Shown: positions 55,715 through 64,000 of the stretch, in pieces | Numbering within the stretch: the first letter of the stretch is position 1 | Layout of the letters: every line of letters begins with the position of its first letter | Assembly: GCF_000968175.1 (NCBI RefSeq) | Contig: NZ_FO704551.1 | Location: 806,001 to 870,000, forward strand | Direction of reading: 5' to 3' | DNA from: Xenorhabdus poinarii G6 | GTDB lineage: Bacteria; Pseudomonadota; Gammaproteobacteria; Enterobacterales; Enterobacteriaceae | DNA length: 64,000 bases | Program-made: the position numbers and the translations under genes | The notes under the pieces: generated by a model | Seen by the model: only the letters and a program-made list of their open reading frames with translations | Databases searched by the model: none | Told to the model about the DNA's origin: nothing

Positions 55715-58468
55715 ATGTATAAACAACCCCCTATCAAGCCATCCGCGATTCTGCGTTTTTACGTGTTATTTGTTATTTTGCTTTTTACGTCTCTCTTTTT
55801 ATTCGGGTATAACTATTTTGATATTTGGTTGATGGAGAAAAAATATGCTATCAGTAGCGTAGCCGCGAAGATGAGATTGCAGATTAAAGATTATCGTTAC
55901 CATGCAAATCATATCTTCAAATTGTCAAATACTCTGCCAGACTCCCCTCAGGAGAAAACACCCTTGTTTAAGTCGCGTCCCGATGTTTATTGGTTAGAAG
56001 ATCGTCATCAGTCCGTTGATGCCATTATTTTTGGTCAATATAACAACCCGACGATTCAACTCGCTCAGCGTTTATCGAGTTATCTGGATATCCTCTGGGG
56101 ATCCCATAATGAATATTTGTCGATGTATTATCTCAATGGAAGAGAAAATAACCTGCTGTTGATAACCACGCATTCGGTTATAAAACCCGGAATCCGATTT
56201 CAGGATAGTTATCTTATCAAGAACCCTGGCAGCAGGCGTATTGATATGTTGGATCAATCCATCACATTAGATGAAAAAGAGAGCATTTCATTCATCAATG
56301 TATTACGCGATGAAAATATTTATTTTTATACCTATAAAGCGGCATTTAATGCAGCCGGGCAAGTCACCACGGTTATTGCATTTGATTTACCCATTAATAA
56401 CCTCTTACCGGTTGATATGTCACCCGCAAATTTCCGTTTGCAGGCAAATAATGTCATCAACGAATATGAATATGAGGAACCAAAGAAGCTTGAGAAGTTA
56501 GAGGTTTCATTGAATGGTTTTTGGCTGGAATTTTCTCAGCCGCTTAATATTATGCCGTATACATTGATTTATCAAGTTCCGTTGAAGGTATTAATTGTAG
56601 ATTTATTGTTCAGAAATGTCTGGCTTCTACTGTCAATATTACTTTTTTTCCTGTTTTCGTTGAGTGGGTTAGTTTATATCCGCAGGCGATATATTGCGCC
56701 AAATGCCGCGATGAGCCTGGAGTTGCAAATTAAGGAGGCGTTGAATCGTGATATTATCTCCAATATTTCTGTTGGTGTGATAGTGTATGATTTCGCCGCA
56801 AATGAGTTAGTGACAAGTAATAAAGCCGCCAAAAAACTCATGCCTTATCTGGAGTTGAATAAAGTGAGGGCGATGGCGCAACAACATCATGGCCTAATTC
56901 AAACCGCCATTAATGAAGCGATTTATGATGTAAAAATGTATAGCAATAGTTTATTACCTGACACCTGTCTCTTCTTATTACAAGATAAAGATCAGGAAAT
57001 TATGGCGAATAAACGATTGCAATTGGCTCATCGGGAATATGATAAAAATCTTCAGATCAGGCAGGTTATCCTGTCAAATATTCATCATGAAATAAAAGAT
57101 CCCATGAGTTGTGTCAACGAGATTGCGACTCAACTGAAGCAATTATCATCAGATGACAATGAACAAGACCTCCTGGATAAATTATTGGTAAAATCGGCAT
57201 ATATTGCTGAATGGATTGAAGATGTTGCATTGCTCAATGCGTTAGAATCGGGGAATTGGCAGCCGGAAAACGACGTGTTTTCGCTGTCATCACGATTGGA
57301 AGATATTCTGCAAGCCTTTTTACCGACATTCAATCTCAAAGGGTTGATGGTTTATTATCACTTTAATATTCCGCCTGAAACTTTATTTATGGGGGATGGT
57401 GTCGCAGTAAGTAAAATCGTTTCATTATTATTTAATTATGCTATCACCACGACCAGTTATGGCAAAATATCCTTGATTGTTAATCGTTCAGGTCAATATG
57501 ACAACCATATTAAAATTGAGTTAGTGGATAGTGGTGCCGGTTTAAGTGAACGGGATTTGATGAGTTTGAACTTCCCCTTTTTGAACCCATTAGCAGAAGA
57601 TAAATATTCGACTCATTCCGGTATGGCTTTTTATTTATGTAATCAGTTGTGCAAAAAAATGGGCGGTAGCCTTGATATTAAAAGTAAGTTGGGGTTGGGA
57701 ACGCATTATGTCATCAACTTACTTTTGCCCCAATATGATGATGAAAATGGCAAAGTACCTCAGATTTTGGCCGGGGTTAAAATTTTAATGGATATTAATA
57801 ACCCTGAGATTAAAAAAATCATCCATACTTACCTTAATCATTATGGTGCAGAGTACGTTAATAAAAGAAAAGAGAACATCACAGAACGATACGATATTAT
57901 CCTCACAGATAAACCGCACACAGAGGAAAGGCCCACACTGTTACTCGTGGGCAGTTTAACCGGGTTTAAGCAGTTAGCACCTGGCGTCGTGCAGTGTAAT
58001 TACAATTTTGTCGATGACTTTCTCAATGCTATTTCGTTTCTGATTGAAGAAAATGCCAGTTTGGATGAAGAACCCAAAGAAACATCTAAAATTGCTGAAC
58101 CAGCATGTGATCTTGCTAAAAATATTGACTCACTTGATAGTCATATCTACCACCTTCTAAAAAGTGATCAGATTCAATTAGCTAACAGTGAGTACAGAAA
58201 ATTATTTATAGAGACAATACCTATGGATATGACTAAACTGTATTCTCATATAGAACAACATGATTGGATATCACTTTCGCAAACGGTACACCGCCTTAAG
58301 GGTGCGTTTGCTATGCTAGATTTAAAGTTTCTCAGGTCATCATGTGAGGCGTTGGAAAAACACATAGCAGACAATAATGAAGTAGAAATTAAAAAGAGCA
58401 TCAGCCTCATTGATTCCTTTGTCACAAAGCTGCTGCAGCAAGGTAACCAACAATATGAAGAACCTTAA
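55715..58468 (+). CDS. rcsD: Phosphotransfer protein RcsD
   Basis: 917 residues. An N-terminal membrane segment (about 14-35) and a second near 310-330 enclose a periplasmic domain. A degenerate histidine-kinase core follows (IHHEIKDPMSCVNE near 453). At the C-terminus is the HPt domain, with phosphoacceptor His in TVHRLKGAFAMLDL near residue 860. Relays phosphate from RcsC to RcsB in the envelope-stress phosphorelay. ATG 55715 follows a weak AAAGAA site. Overlaps rcsB by 14 bases. Confidence 0.95.
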   Translation: MYKQPPIKPSAILRFYVLFVILLFTSLFLFGYNYFDIWLMEKKYAISSVAAKMRLQIKDYRYHANHIFKLSNTLPDSPQEKTPLFKSRPDVYWLEDRHQSVDAIIFGQYNNPTIQLAQRLSSYLDILWGSHNEYLSMYYLNGRENNLLLITTHSVIKPGIRFQDSYLIKNPGSRRIDMLDQSITLDEKESISFINVLRDENIYFYTYKAAFNAAGQVTTVIAFDLPINNLLPVDMSPANFRLQANNVINEYEYEEPKKLEKLEVSLNGFWLEFSQPLNIMPYTLIYQVPLKVLIVDLLFRNVWLLLSILLFFLFSLSGLVYIRRRYIAPNAAMSLELQIKEALNRDIISNISVGVIVYDFAANELVTSNKAAKKLMPYLELNKVRAMAQQHHGLIQTAINEAIYDVKMYSNSLLPDTCLFLLQDKDQEIMANKRLQLAHREYDKNLQIRQVILSNIHHEIKDPMSCVNEIATQLKQLSSDDNEQDLLDKLLVKSAYIAEWIEDVALLNALESGNWQPENDVFSLSSRLEDILQAFLPTFNLKGLMVYYHFNIPPETLFMGDGVAVSKIVSLLFNYAITTTSYGKISLIVNRSGQYDNHIKIELVDSGAGLSERDLMSLNFPFLNPLAEDKYSTHSGMAFYLCNQLCKKMGGSLDIKSKLGLGTHYVINLLLPQYDDENGKVPQILAGVKILMDINNPEIKKIIHTYLNHYGAEYVNKRKENITERYDIILTDKPHTEERPTLLLVGSLTGFKQLAPGVVQCNYNFVDDFLNAISFLIEENASLDEEPKETSKIAEPACDLAKNIDSLDSHIYHLLKSDQIQLANSEYRKLFIETIPMDMTKLYSHIEQHDWISLSQTVHRLKGAFAMLDLKFLRSSCEALEKHIADNNEVEIKKSISLIDSFVTKLLQQGNQQYEEP

Positions 58469-59105
58469 CGTCATTATCGCCGATGACCATCCCATTGTTT
58501 TGTTTGGCATCCGTAAGTCACTTGAACAAATCGAGTGGATTAATGTGGTCGGCGAATTTGAAAATTCAACTACACTCATTAATAGTTTGCCGCATATAGA
58601 AGCCGATGTTTTGATAACCGATTTGTCAATGCCAGGGGATAAATATGGTGATGGCATCACGCTAATAAAATATATTAAACGCCATTATCCTGAGCTTTCA
58701 GTTATTGTCCTGACCATGAACAATAATCCGGCTATTTTAAGCGCGATATTGGAGCTGGATATTGAGGGCATCGTTTTAAAGCAAGGCGCCCCAACCGATT
58801 TACCTAAAGCACTTTCTGCGTTGCAGAAGGGGAAACAATTTACCCCTGAAAGTGTTTCTAAGTTACTGGAAAAGGTAAATGCGAATGGCTATGGGGATAA
58901 GCGTTTATCGCCTAAAGAGAGTGAAGTTTTGCGTTTATTTGCCGAAGGTTTTCTTGTTACCGATATCGCTAAAAAACTCAATCGTAGTATTAAGACGATA
59001 AGCAGTCAGAAAAAATCAGCCATGCTAAAACTGGGTGTAGATAACGATATTGCATTACTTAATTATTTATCTTCTGTCACCATTGACAAAAATAGGGCTA
59101 AATAA
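58455..59105 (+). CDS. rcsB: Response regulator RcsB
   Basis: 216 residues from ATG 58455, inside the rcsD end; GCAAGG upstream. Receiver domain: IIADDHPIVLFGIRK, phosphoacceptor Asp in DVLITDLSMPGDKYGDG, LTMNNNPAIL. LuxR-type HTH: RLSPKESEVLRLFAEGFLVTDIAKKL, NRSIKTISSQKKSAMLKLG. In Xenorhabdus relatives Rcs signalling affects motility, exoenzymes and surface polysaccharide. Confidence 0.97.
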   Translation: MKNLNVIIADDHPIVLFGIRKSLEQIEWINVVGEFENSTTLINSLPHIEADVLITDLSMPGDKYGDGITLIKYIKRHYPELSVIVLTMNNNPAILSAILELDIEGIVLKQGAPTDLPKALSALQKGKQFTPESVSKLLEKVNANGYGDKRLSPKESEVLRLFAEGFLVTDIAKKLNRSIKTISSQKKSAMLKLGVDNDIALLNYLSSVTIDKNRAK

Positions 59106-59123
59106 CCAAATCGTGATCTTTTT

Positions 59124-59176
59124 GAATGTAGAATCGGTAATGATGAAGAGTCATGATGGTTACCGATTCTACATTA
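59124..59176. terminator. inverted repeat between rcsB and rcsC
   Basis: A 16-bp perfect stem (59125-59140 with 59160-59175) with a 19-base loop, in the 94 bases between convergent genes. It probably ends both transcripts; T-runs are weak. Confidence 0.6.
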
Positions 59177-59199
59177 TTTAGCCCCCTAATTCTTCTGGT

Positions 59200-62052
59200 T
59201 TAAATATCACTGTATTTCATTAATGTTTCTTTTAACATAGCCAGTGATACTGGTTTTGACAGGCAGTCATTCATTCCTGCATCGACACAACGTTGCTTTC
59301 CTTTTGCTAAGGCATTAGCAGTGACGCCGATAATTGATTTAGGATAGCCTTTATTTCTCAGGTATTGAGTCAGTTCGTATCCATCCATATTTGGCATGTT
59401 GACATCCGTCAGAATAATATCTACAGGATTGTTTTTCAGGTATTCAATGGCATCAAGACCATCATTGGCCATGGATGCACTAAACCCTAACGAACTTAAT
59501 TGATCAACCAGCAGATTTTGATTAATAGGATGGTCATCCACGACTAACACTTTAATCTTGTTCAGGCGATGATCTGTCTGTATGGTTTTCGCGGAAATCG
59601 GTAAGGTTAATGCCGGAATTGCAGGCAATTCGGGGTGCTCTGTGAAAAGATTGTCCAGCATTGTGTCCAATTTACTTAATTCATACGTATTATATAACCA
59701 ATAGTTTTTCCGAATTTGTGCTGGTGGGTCAATGTGTTTTTCGGATATGACGATAAAGCCACGTACAGACATATTGCGTTTTTTTTCTTGATCACTAATG
59801 AATATTTCAGTGCCATCTGTTTTTTTTCCGTCATAAAGCATGACGTGGAAATGATGCTGTGTGAGAAAATTGAGTAAATAGTTTTCCAGAAAACGGTTGT
59901 GAATATCCAATAAAATGCTATTTTTCTCCCGTTGATTGGGGAGTGGTTTGGTATGATATTTTGCACTGTATAAAGGGATACGAATGGAAAAGATACTGCC
60001 AATATGTTTTTGTGAAATAAATTCAATATCACCATCCATCAGGTTAATTAATTTTTCGCAAATGGCCAATCCCAATCCTGTACCGTGTGAAGTATTTTCT
60101 TTATTCCCGCTAATTTGAAAAAATGGCTCAAATAATTGCAGTTGTAATTTATCTTCGATGCCAATGCCGGTATCTTTGATGCTGAGATACAGGTAACCAT
60201 GTCGGGTTGTCATTTCAATGATGACACAGCCAGTGGCTGTAAATTTAATGGCATTATTCAGTAAATTAGCGATGATTTGTTGTAGTCTTACCGGGTCATT
60301 AAGCACACTGTCGGGAACATCAGGGTCAATATAGCAATAGAGTCCCAACCCTTTTTTTGTCGTCAGGGGAAGATAGTTTGCAATGACGTGAGAGACTATC
60401 TCTCTGCAATTGAAATCTTTCGGTTCAATTTTTAATTGATTAGATTCAATTTTAGAAAAATCGAGAATATCACTGATAATTTTGAGTAACAAGGATGATG
60501 AATTATTCATTGTTGCCAGTAATCGTGCTGATTCCGGCAATAATGAATGGGATTGCATCAGTTCCAGATTGCCAATGATGCCATAGAGCGGGGTTCTTAA
60601 CTCATGGCTGACAGTGGCAAGAAACATCGATTTTGCCTGATTGGCTTGTTCTGCCGCTGAAGCCATTTCTTGCAAGGATTTCTCCATTTTTACCCGGCTA
60701 CTGACATCGATCAGGACACAAATGGCCACTTCTTCGTTGCGATATCGTGAATGGACAAAACTAATTTGCAGGTGATTATTGTTGTTGGTGACGACATCAA
60801 TATAGCTGCTGGTTTTATCGCAGATGATATCAATAATGCGTTTTTGATCGTCGTGGGTCAGCATCCGGGTATAATTATGTGCCAGCTCATTACTCAGGAT
60901 ATTAGCACCATCACTGACTCTTAAAATGCTGATCCCTACTGGCGCAGAGGCGACAATTTTATGATTGAATTGTTCATTTTCTTCAAGCCGGATCGCATTT
61001 TCCTGAGCTGGCGAAAACATTTTTCGCTCAAATAGCCAAATAAAAAAGAAGATTAAGATCGTAGAAATAATATTTAATACGATACTGTGCATGATGCTGG
61101 TTTTAAGTTCATCATAAATCGATTTTAATGGAAATGAATAGGCAATATATAATGATGAAGGGGCTAAACGCCGTATTAATACCAAAGAGGTAATATTTTC
61201 ATCATAACCGAAATAAGGTGATTTGATATCGGTAAAGGGTGATCTGATATTATTTTTTGCCGGGCGAACCAGTACGGGTTGGTTTCTTTCACTGAGTAAC
61301 ATGACCTGGGTGGCCTGATATTTTTTGTATAGAAAGTTTTCTAGTGAGATCGTTGTTTCGACGCCGACGATGCCGATCATTTTTCCATCAACATACACTG
61401 GGGTAACCGCGTAAAGCGTGCCGGTGTCGATTTTTGTATTGGGTAAGATCCAAAAGAGGGTTTGCTCTTTCCCTTGTGCTTTCATCTTAATTAACTTGTT
61501 GGTGTGTTCATAGATGAGCTTTTTGAGTTTGTCTGGTTCATTCATGTTGTTATCAGTGAATAGATTCACCAGGCACATACTTGAGGTGTCAACGAAAAAA
61601 ATCTGGCTCATTGTGCGCGTACTGGCAAAAATCGTTTTCCAAAATAAAAGTTGTGTACTCACTGAGGTTAAATAATCATGTTTTTTTTGGCGTAAAAGTT
61701 GACAATTGGAATTCGTTATTAAAGGAACATAGGCGGTTATTGCGGTTATTGCGGTTATTGCGGTTTGATCGGTTGGCGAAACAATAATCTCTTTTACATT
61801 CTTTTTTGATAAAAAGTTTTCCGTCATAGATTGAACATCACGCAGGGTGCTGGTGATGTATCGTATATGAGCAAACGCCATGTCGTAGTTACTATTATAT
61901 TCTTGACGAATGTCCGATTTGGCAGCATTAAAAATATTTGATAAATAAAAACTGGTTAATAAGATACCGAGTGCCCACAACATCAATCCAAGCACCCGGA
62001 AAAGGAAGCGAGATATCTTTAGTGACGTTCGAAAAGAGGATAAATATCTCAA
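59200..62052 (-). CDS. rcsC: Hybrid sensor kinase RcsC
   Basis: 950 residues. Two membrane segments (about 15-38 and 318-340) flank a periplasmic sensor. Then a PAS-like part, the H-box SHELRTPLYGIIGNLEL near 480, N and G boxes (NLLNNAIKF, DTGIGIEDK, GTGLGLAICEKL), an ABL-like domain, and a C-terminal receiver with phosphoacceptor Asp in DIILTDVNMPNMDGYEL near 876. Begins the Rcs relay. A TAI triplet repeat near residues 118-126 comes from a 9-bp DNA repeat. Convergent with rcsB, as in E. coli. Confidence 0.96.
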   Translation of the reverse strand: MRYLSSFRTSLKISRFLFRVLGLMLWALGILLTSFYLSNIFNAAKSDIRQEYNSNYDMAFAHIRYITSTLRDVQSMTENFLSKKNVKEIIVSPTDQTAITAITAITAYVPLITNSNCQLLRQKKHDYLTSVSTQLLFWKTIFASTRTMSQIFFVDTSSMCLVNLFTDNNMNEPDKLKKLIYEHTNKLIKMKAQGKEQTLFWILPNTKIDTGTLYAVTPVYVDGKMIGIVGVETTISLENFLYKKYQATQVMLLSERNQPVLVRPAKNNIRSPFTDIKSPYFGYDENITSLVLIRRLAPSSLYIAYSFPLKSIYDELKTSIMHSIVLNIISTILIFFFIWLFERKMFSPAQENAIRLEENEQFNHKIVASAPVGISILRVSDGANILSNELAHNYTRMLTHDDQKRIIDIICDKTSSYIDVVTNNNNHLQISFVHSRYRNEEVAICVLIDVSSRVKMEKSLQEMASAAEQANQAKSMFLATVSHELRTPLYGIIGNLELMQSHSLLPESARLLATMNNSSSLLLKIISDILDFSKIESNQLKIEPKDFNCREIVSHVIANYLPLTTKKGLGLYCYIDPDVPDSVLNDPVRLQQIIANLLNNAIKFTATGCVIIEMTTRHGYLYLSIKDTGIGIEDKLQLQLFEPFFQISGNKENTSHGTGLGLAICEKLINLMDGDIEFISQKHIGSIFSIRIPLYSAKYHTKPLPNQREKNSILLDIHNRFLENYLLNFLTQHHFHVMLYDGKKTDGTEIFISDQEKKRNMSVRGFIVISEKHIDPPAQIRKNYWLYNTYELSKLDTMLDNLFTEHPELPAIPALTLPISAKTIQTDHRLNKIKVLVVDDHPINQNLLVDQLSSLGFSASMANDGLDAIEYLKNNPVDIILTDVNMPNMDGYELTQYLRNKGYPKSIIGVTANALAKGKQRCVDAGMNDCLSKPVSLAMLKETLMKYSDI

Positions 62053-62167
62053 GAGATCGCCTGATGAAAAATATGATTAATAATAATTGATTACAGCATA
62101 TACCAGTGTTGCAGGGAATACAAAGTCGCATTTAACCGTTGTGAATGCTTCGCTAAAATACGCAGTA

Positions 62168-62193
62168 AAAAGCAGGCATTAAATGCCTGCTTT
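62168..62193 (-). terminator. terminator after gyrA
   Basis: AGCAGGCATT / AATGCCTGCT stem (about 62170-62191) with T-runs on the minus strand, 47 bases after the gyrA stop. Confidence 0.8.
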
Positions 62194-62239
62194 GTGGGAC
62201 AGCGATACAGCCGGATTATAATAAGATAAATGAATTTAC

Positions 62240-64000
62240 TTAATTGATGGGATCATTATTTTCTTCATCAGAAGAAATCGCTGTATTATTCTCCTCATCT
62301 TCGTCATCAGGCTCAGCGATGCGTTGTAAGCCGACAACTTTCTCGTCTTCTGCGGTACGGATCAGCGTGACGCCTTGTGTATTACGACCAACAACACTGA
62401 CCTCAGACACTCGGGTTCTCACCAGAGTCCCGGCATCCGTGATCATCATGATTTGATCGGTTGGCTCTACCTGGATTGCACCGATCACGTTGCCGTTACG
62501 TTCGCTGACTTTAATGGAGATAACCCCCTGAGTCGCACGGGATTTGGTCGGGTATTCGCCTTCGGCTGTGCGTTTACCATAACCATTTTCGGTCACGGTC
62601 AGGATTTCACCTTCCCCGCGAGGAATGATCAGTGAAACAACTTTATCCCCTGCACTGAGTTTGATACCACGAACCCCCGTAGCAGTACGACCCATTGCAC
62701 GTACACCTTTTACGCGGACAGTGCCATCTTCCAGTGTCTCTTCCTCTTCTTCAAGGAAACGGACAACCTTGCCCTTTGCCGAGAACAGCATGACTTCATT
62801 GCTACCGTCTGTCAGGTCAACACCAATTAACTCATCACCTTCATTCAGGTTGACGGCAATGATACCGGCACTGCGTGGACGACTGAATTCGCTGAGTTTG
62901 GTTTTCTTAACAACACCACTGGCTGTTGCCATGAAGATATTTAACCCTTCTTCATATTCACGCACCGGTAAGATGGCGGTAATGCGTTCATTCTGATCCA
63001 ATGGCAGCAGGTTAACTATCGGACGGCCGCGAGCACCCCGACTTGCTTCCGGCAATTGATATACTTTCATCCAGTACATTTTGCCTTTATTTGAGAAGCA
63101 GAGAATGGTGTCGTGGGTATTGGCAACCAGCAGACGTTCAATAAAATCTTCTTCTTTGGTACGTGCGGCTGATTTACCCTTGCCACCACGACGCTGGGCT
63201 TCGTAATCGGACAGGGGTTGATATTTGACGTATCCCTGATGGGACAGGGTGACCACAACGTCTTCCTGATTAATCAGATCTTCTAGGTTGATGTCGGCTG
63301 AATTTTCAGTCAGTTCAGTCCGGCGGGCATCATTATATTGCGCTTTGATAGCCAGCAGTTCTTCACGAATGACTTCCATTAAGCGATCTGAATTTTCTAA
63401 AATGAACAGGAGTTCAGCAATCGCTTTCAGCAGATCACGATATTCATCCAGCAGCTTTTCATGTTCAAGACCGGTCAGTTTTTGCAGACGCAGATCTAAA
63501 ATAGCCTGGGCTTGCTGTTCGGTCAGGTAATATTTACCGTCCCGGATGCCGTACTCTGGCTCCAGCCATTCAGGACGAGCTGCATCATCACCGGCCTGTG
63601 CCAGCATCGTGGCAACATTACCCAACTCCCACGCTTGGGAAACCAGGCTGGCTTTTGCTTCAGCCGGCGTGGACGCACGGCGGATCAGTTCGATAACCGG
63701 ATCGATGTTGACGAGCGCAACAGCCAGTGCTTCCAGGATATGAGCACGATCACGCGCTTTACGGAGTTCAAAAATTGTCCGGCGTGTAACGACTTCGCGG
63801 CGATGAGAAACAAAAGCAGAAAGAATATCTTTCAGGTTGAGCAACTTTGGTTGTCCTTGATGCAGGGCAACCATGTTGATACCAAATGAAACTTGTAATT
63901 GAGTCAGTGAATACAGGTTATTCAGAACCACTTCACCCACCGCATCACGTTTTACTTCGATAACGATGCGCATGCCATCTTTATCGGATTCGTCACGCAG
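62240..64000 (-). CDS. gyrA: DNA gyrase subunit A, C-terminal two thirds (5' end outside window)
   Basis: The frame is open to the window edge; 586 codons are visible. The part seen covers the end of the breakage-reunion domain ([41 protein letters not shown]), the coiled coil ([17 protein letters not shown]), and the six-bladed C-terminal pinwheel that wraps DNA, with the GyrA box [10 protein letters not shown] near 63190. The acidic C-terminal tail is normal for gyrase. The active-site Tyr and quinolone-resistance region lie outside the window. Confidence 0.97.
   Translation of the reverse strand: MRDESDKDGMRIVIEVKRDAVGEVVLNNLYSLTQLQVSFGINMVALHQGQPKLLNLKDILSAFVSHRREVVTRRTIFELRKARDRAHILEALAVALVNIDPVIELIRRASTPAEAKASLVSQAWELGNVATMLAQAGDDAARPEWLEPEYGIRDGKYYLTEQQAQAILDLRLQKLTGLEHEKLLDEYRDLLKAIAELLFILENSDRLMEVIREELLAIKAQYNDARRTELTENSADINLEDLINQEDVVVTLSHQGYVKYQPLSDYEAQRRGGKGKSAARTKEEDFIERLLVANTHDTILCFSNKGKMYWMKVYQLPEASRGARGRPIVNLLPLDQNERITAILPVREYEEGLNIFMATASGVVKKTKLSEFSRPRSAGIIAVNLNEGDELIGVDLTDGSNEVMLFSAKGKVVRFLEEEEETLEDGTVRVKGVRAMGRTATGVRGIKLSAGDKVVSLIIPRGEGEILTVTENGYGKRTAEGEYPTKSRATQGVISIKVSERNGNVIGAIQVEPTDQIMMITDAGTLVRTRVSEVSVVGRNTQGVTLIRTAEDEKVVGLQRIAEPDDEDEENNTAISSDEENNDPIN

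Overview
The window looks like a chromosome segment of an insect-pathogenic, nematode-associated enterobacterium, most likely Xenorhabdus. The evidence is an isonitrile cassette of the rhabduscin type, a P2-like headless phage-tail locus laid out like the xenorhabdicin (xnp1) cluster, an ecotin, a halovibrin-like secreted protein, and the enterobacterial order rcsD-rcsB / rcsC / gyrA. The species is inference; the gene families are read from the translated sequence.

Layout. 1-3630: end of an SDR oxidoreductase, queH, an AraC-type regulator, an AT-rich gap and a membrane-anchored bactofilin. 3679-34055: a P2/186-like prophage remnant kept as a contractile-tail (R-type tailocin) locus. It has a 186-type CI repressor, a damaged replication gene A, gpX, Rz/Rz1, baseplate V-W-J-I, fibre H, then a 14 kb fibre-variation region, then FI-FII-E/E'-T-U-D and the late activator ogr. 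No head, packaging, holin, endolysin or intact integrase gene is visible. Two Ogr-type late-promoter sites (TGT-N12-ACA) precede V and FI. A GATCTC-N5-GAGATC palindrome lies upstream of both cI and ogr, so one repressor probably controls both.

Fibre-variation region (11.1-26.3 kb). An intact fibre H is followed by four partial, mostly frameshifted fibre copies, each with a different 3' tip. Every tip is followed immediately by a different gene for lipopolysaccharide or surface-glycan modification: GT8, DUF1919, GT4, a phosphoethanolamine-transferase-like sulfatase-fold protein, and GT9. Four of the five are convergent with the fibre copy. Remnants of one tyrosine integrase lie between modules B-C, C-D and D-E and after module E. 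Two ISAs1-family copies with 10-bp target duplications and a Panacea (DUF4065) toxin-antitoxin pair are also present. I read this as an archive of tailocin fibre tips, each travelling with an enzyme that could change the producer's own receptor (self-immunity). That function is inference.

34.1-45.3 kb: DUF465 protein, ecotin with Lys at P1, a halovibrin-like secreted protein with an Ig-like partner, IS1595 debris, aquaporin, the isonitrile cassette isnA-isnB-glycosyltransferase, yceJ-yceI and a glutathione S-transferase. 45.4-53.2 kb: the propionate operon prpBCDE with divergent prpR and a visible sigma-54 promoter. 53.4-55.5 kb: a small secreted Cys-rich peptide, an IS relic, an MFS exporter, tRNA-Thr and tRNA-Ser. 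55.7-64 kb: rcsD-rcsB, convergent rcsC, and the 3' part of gyrA running off the window.
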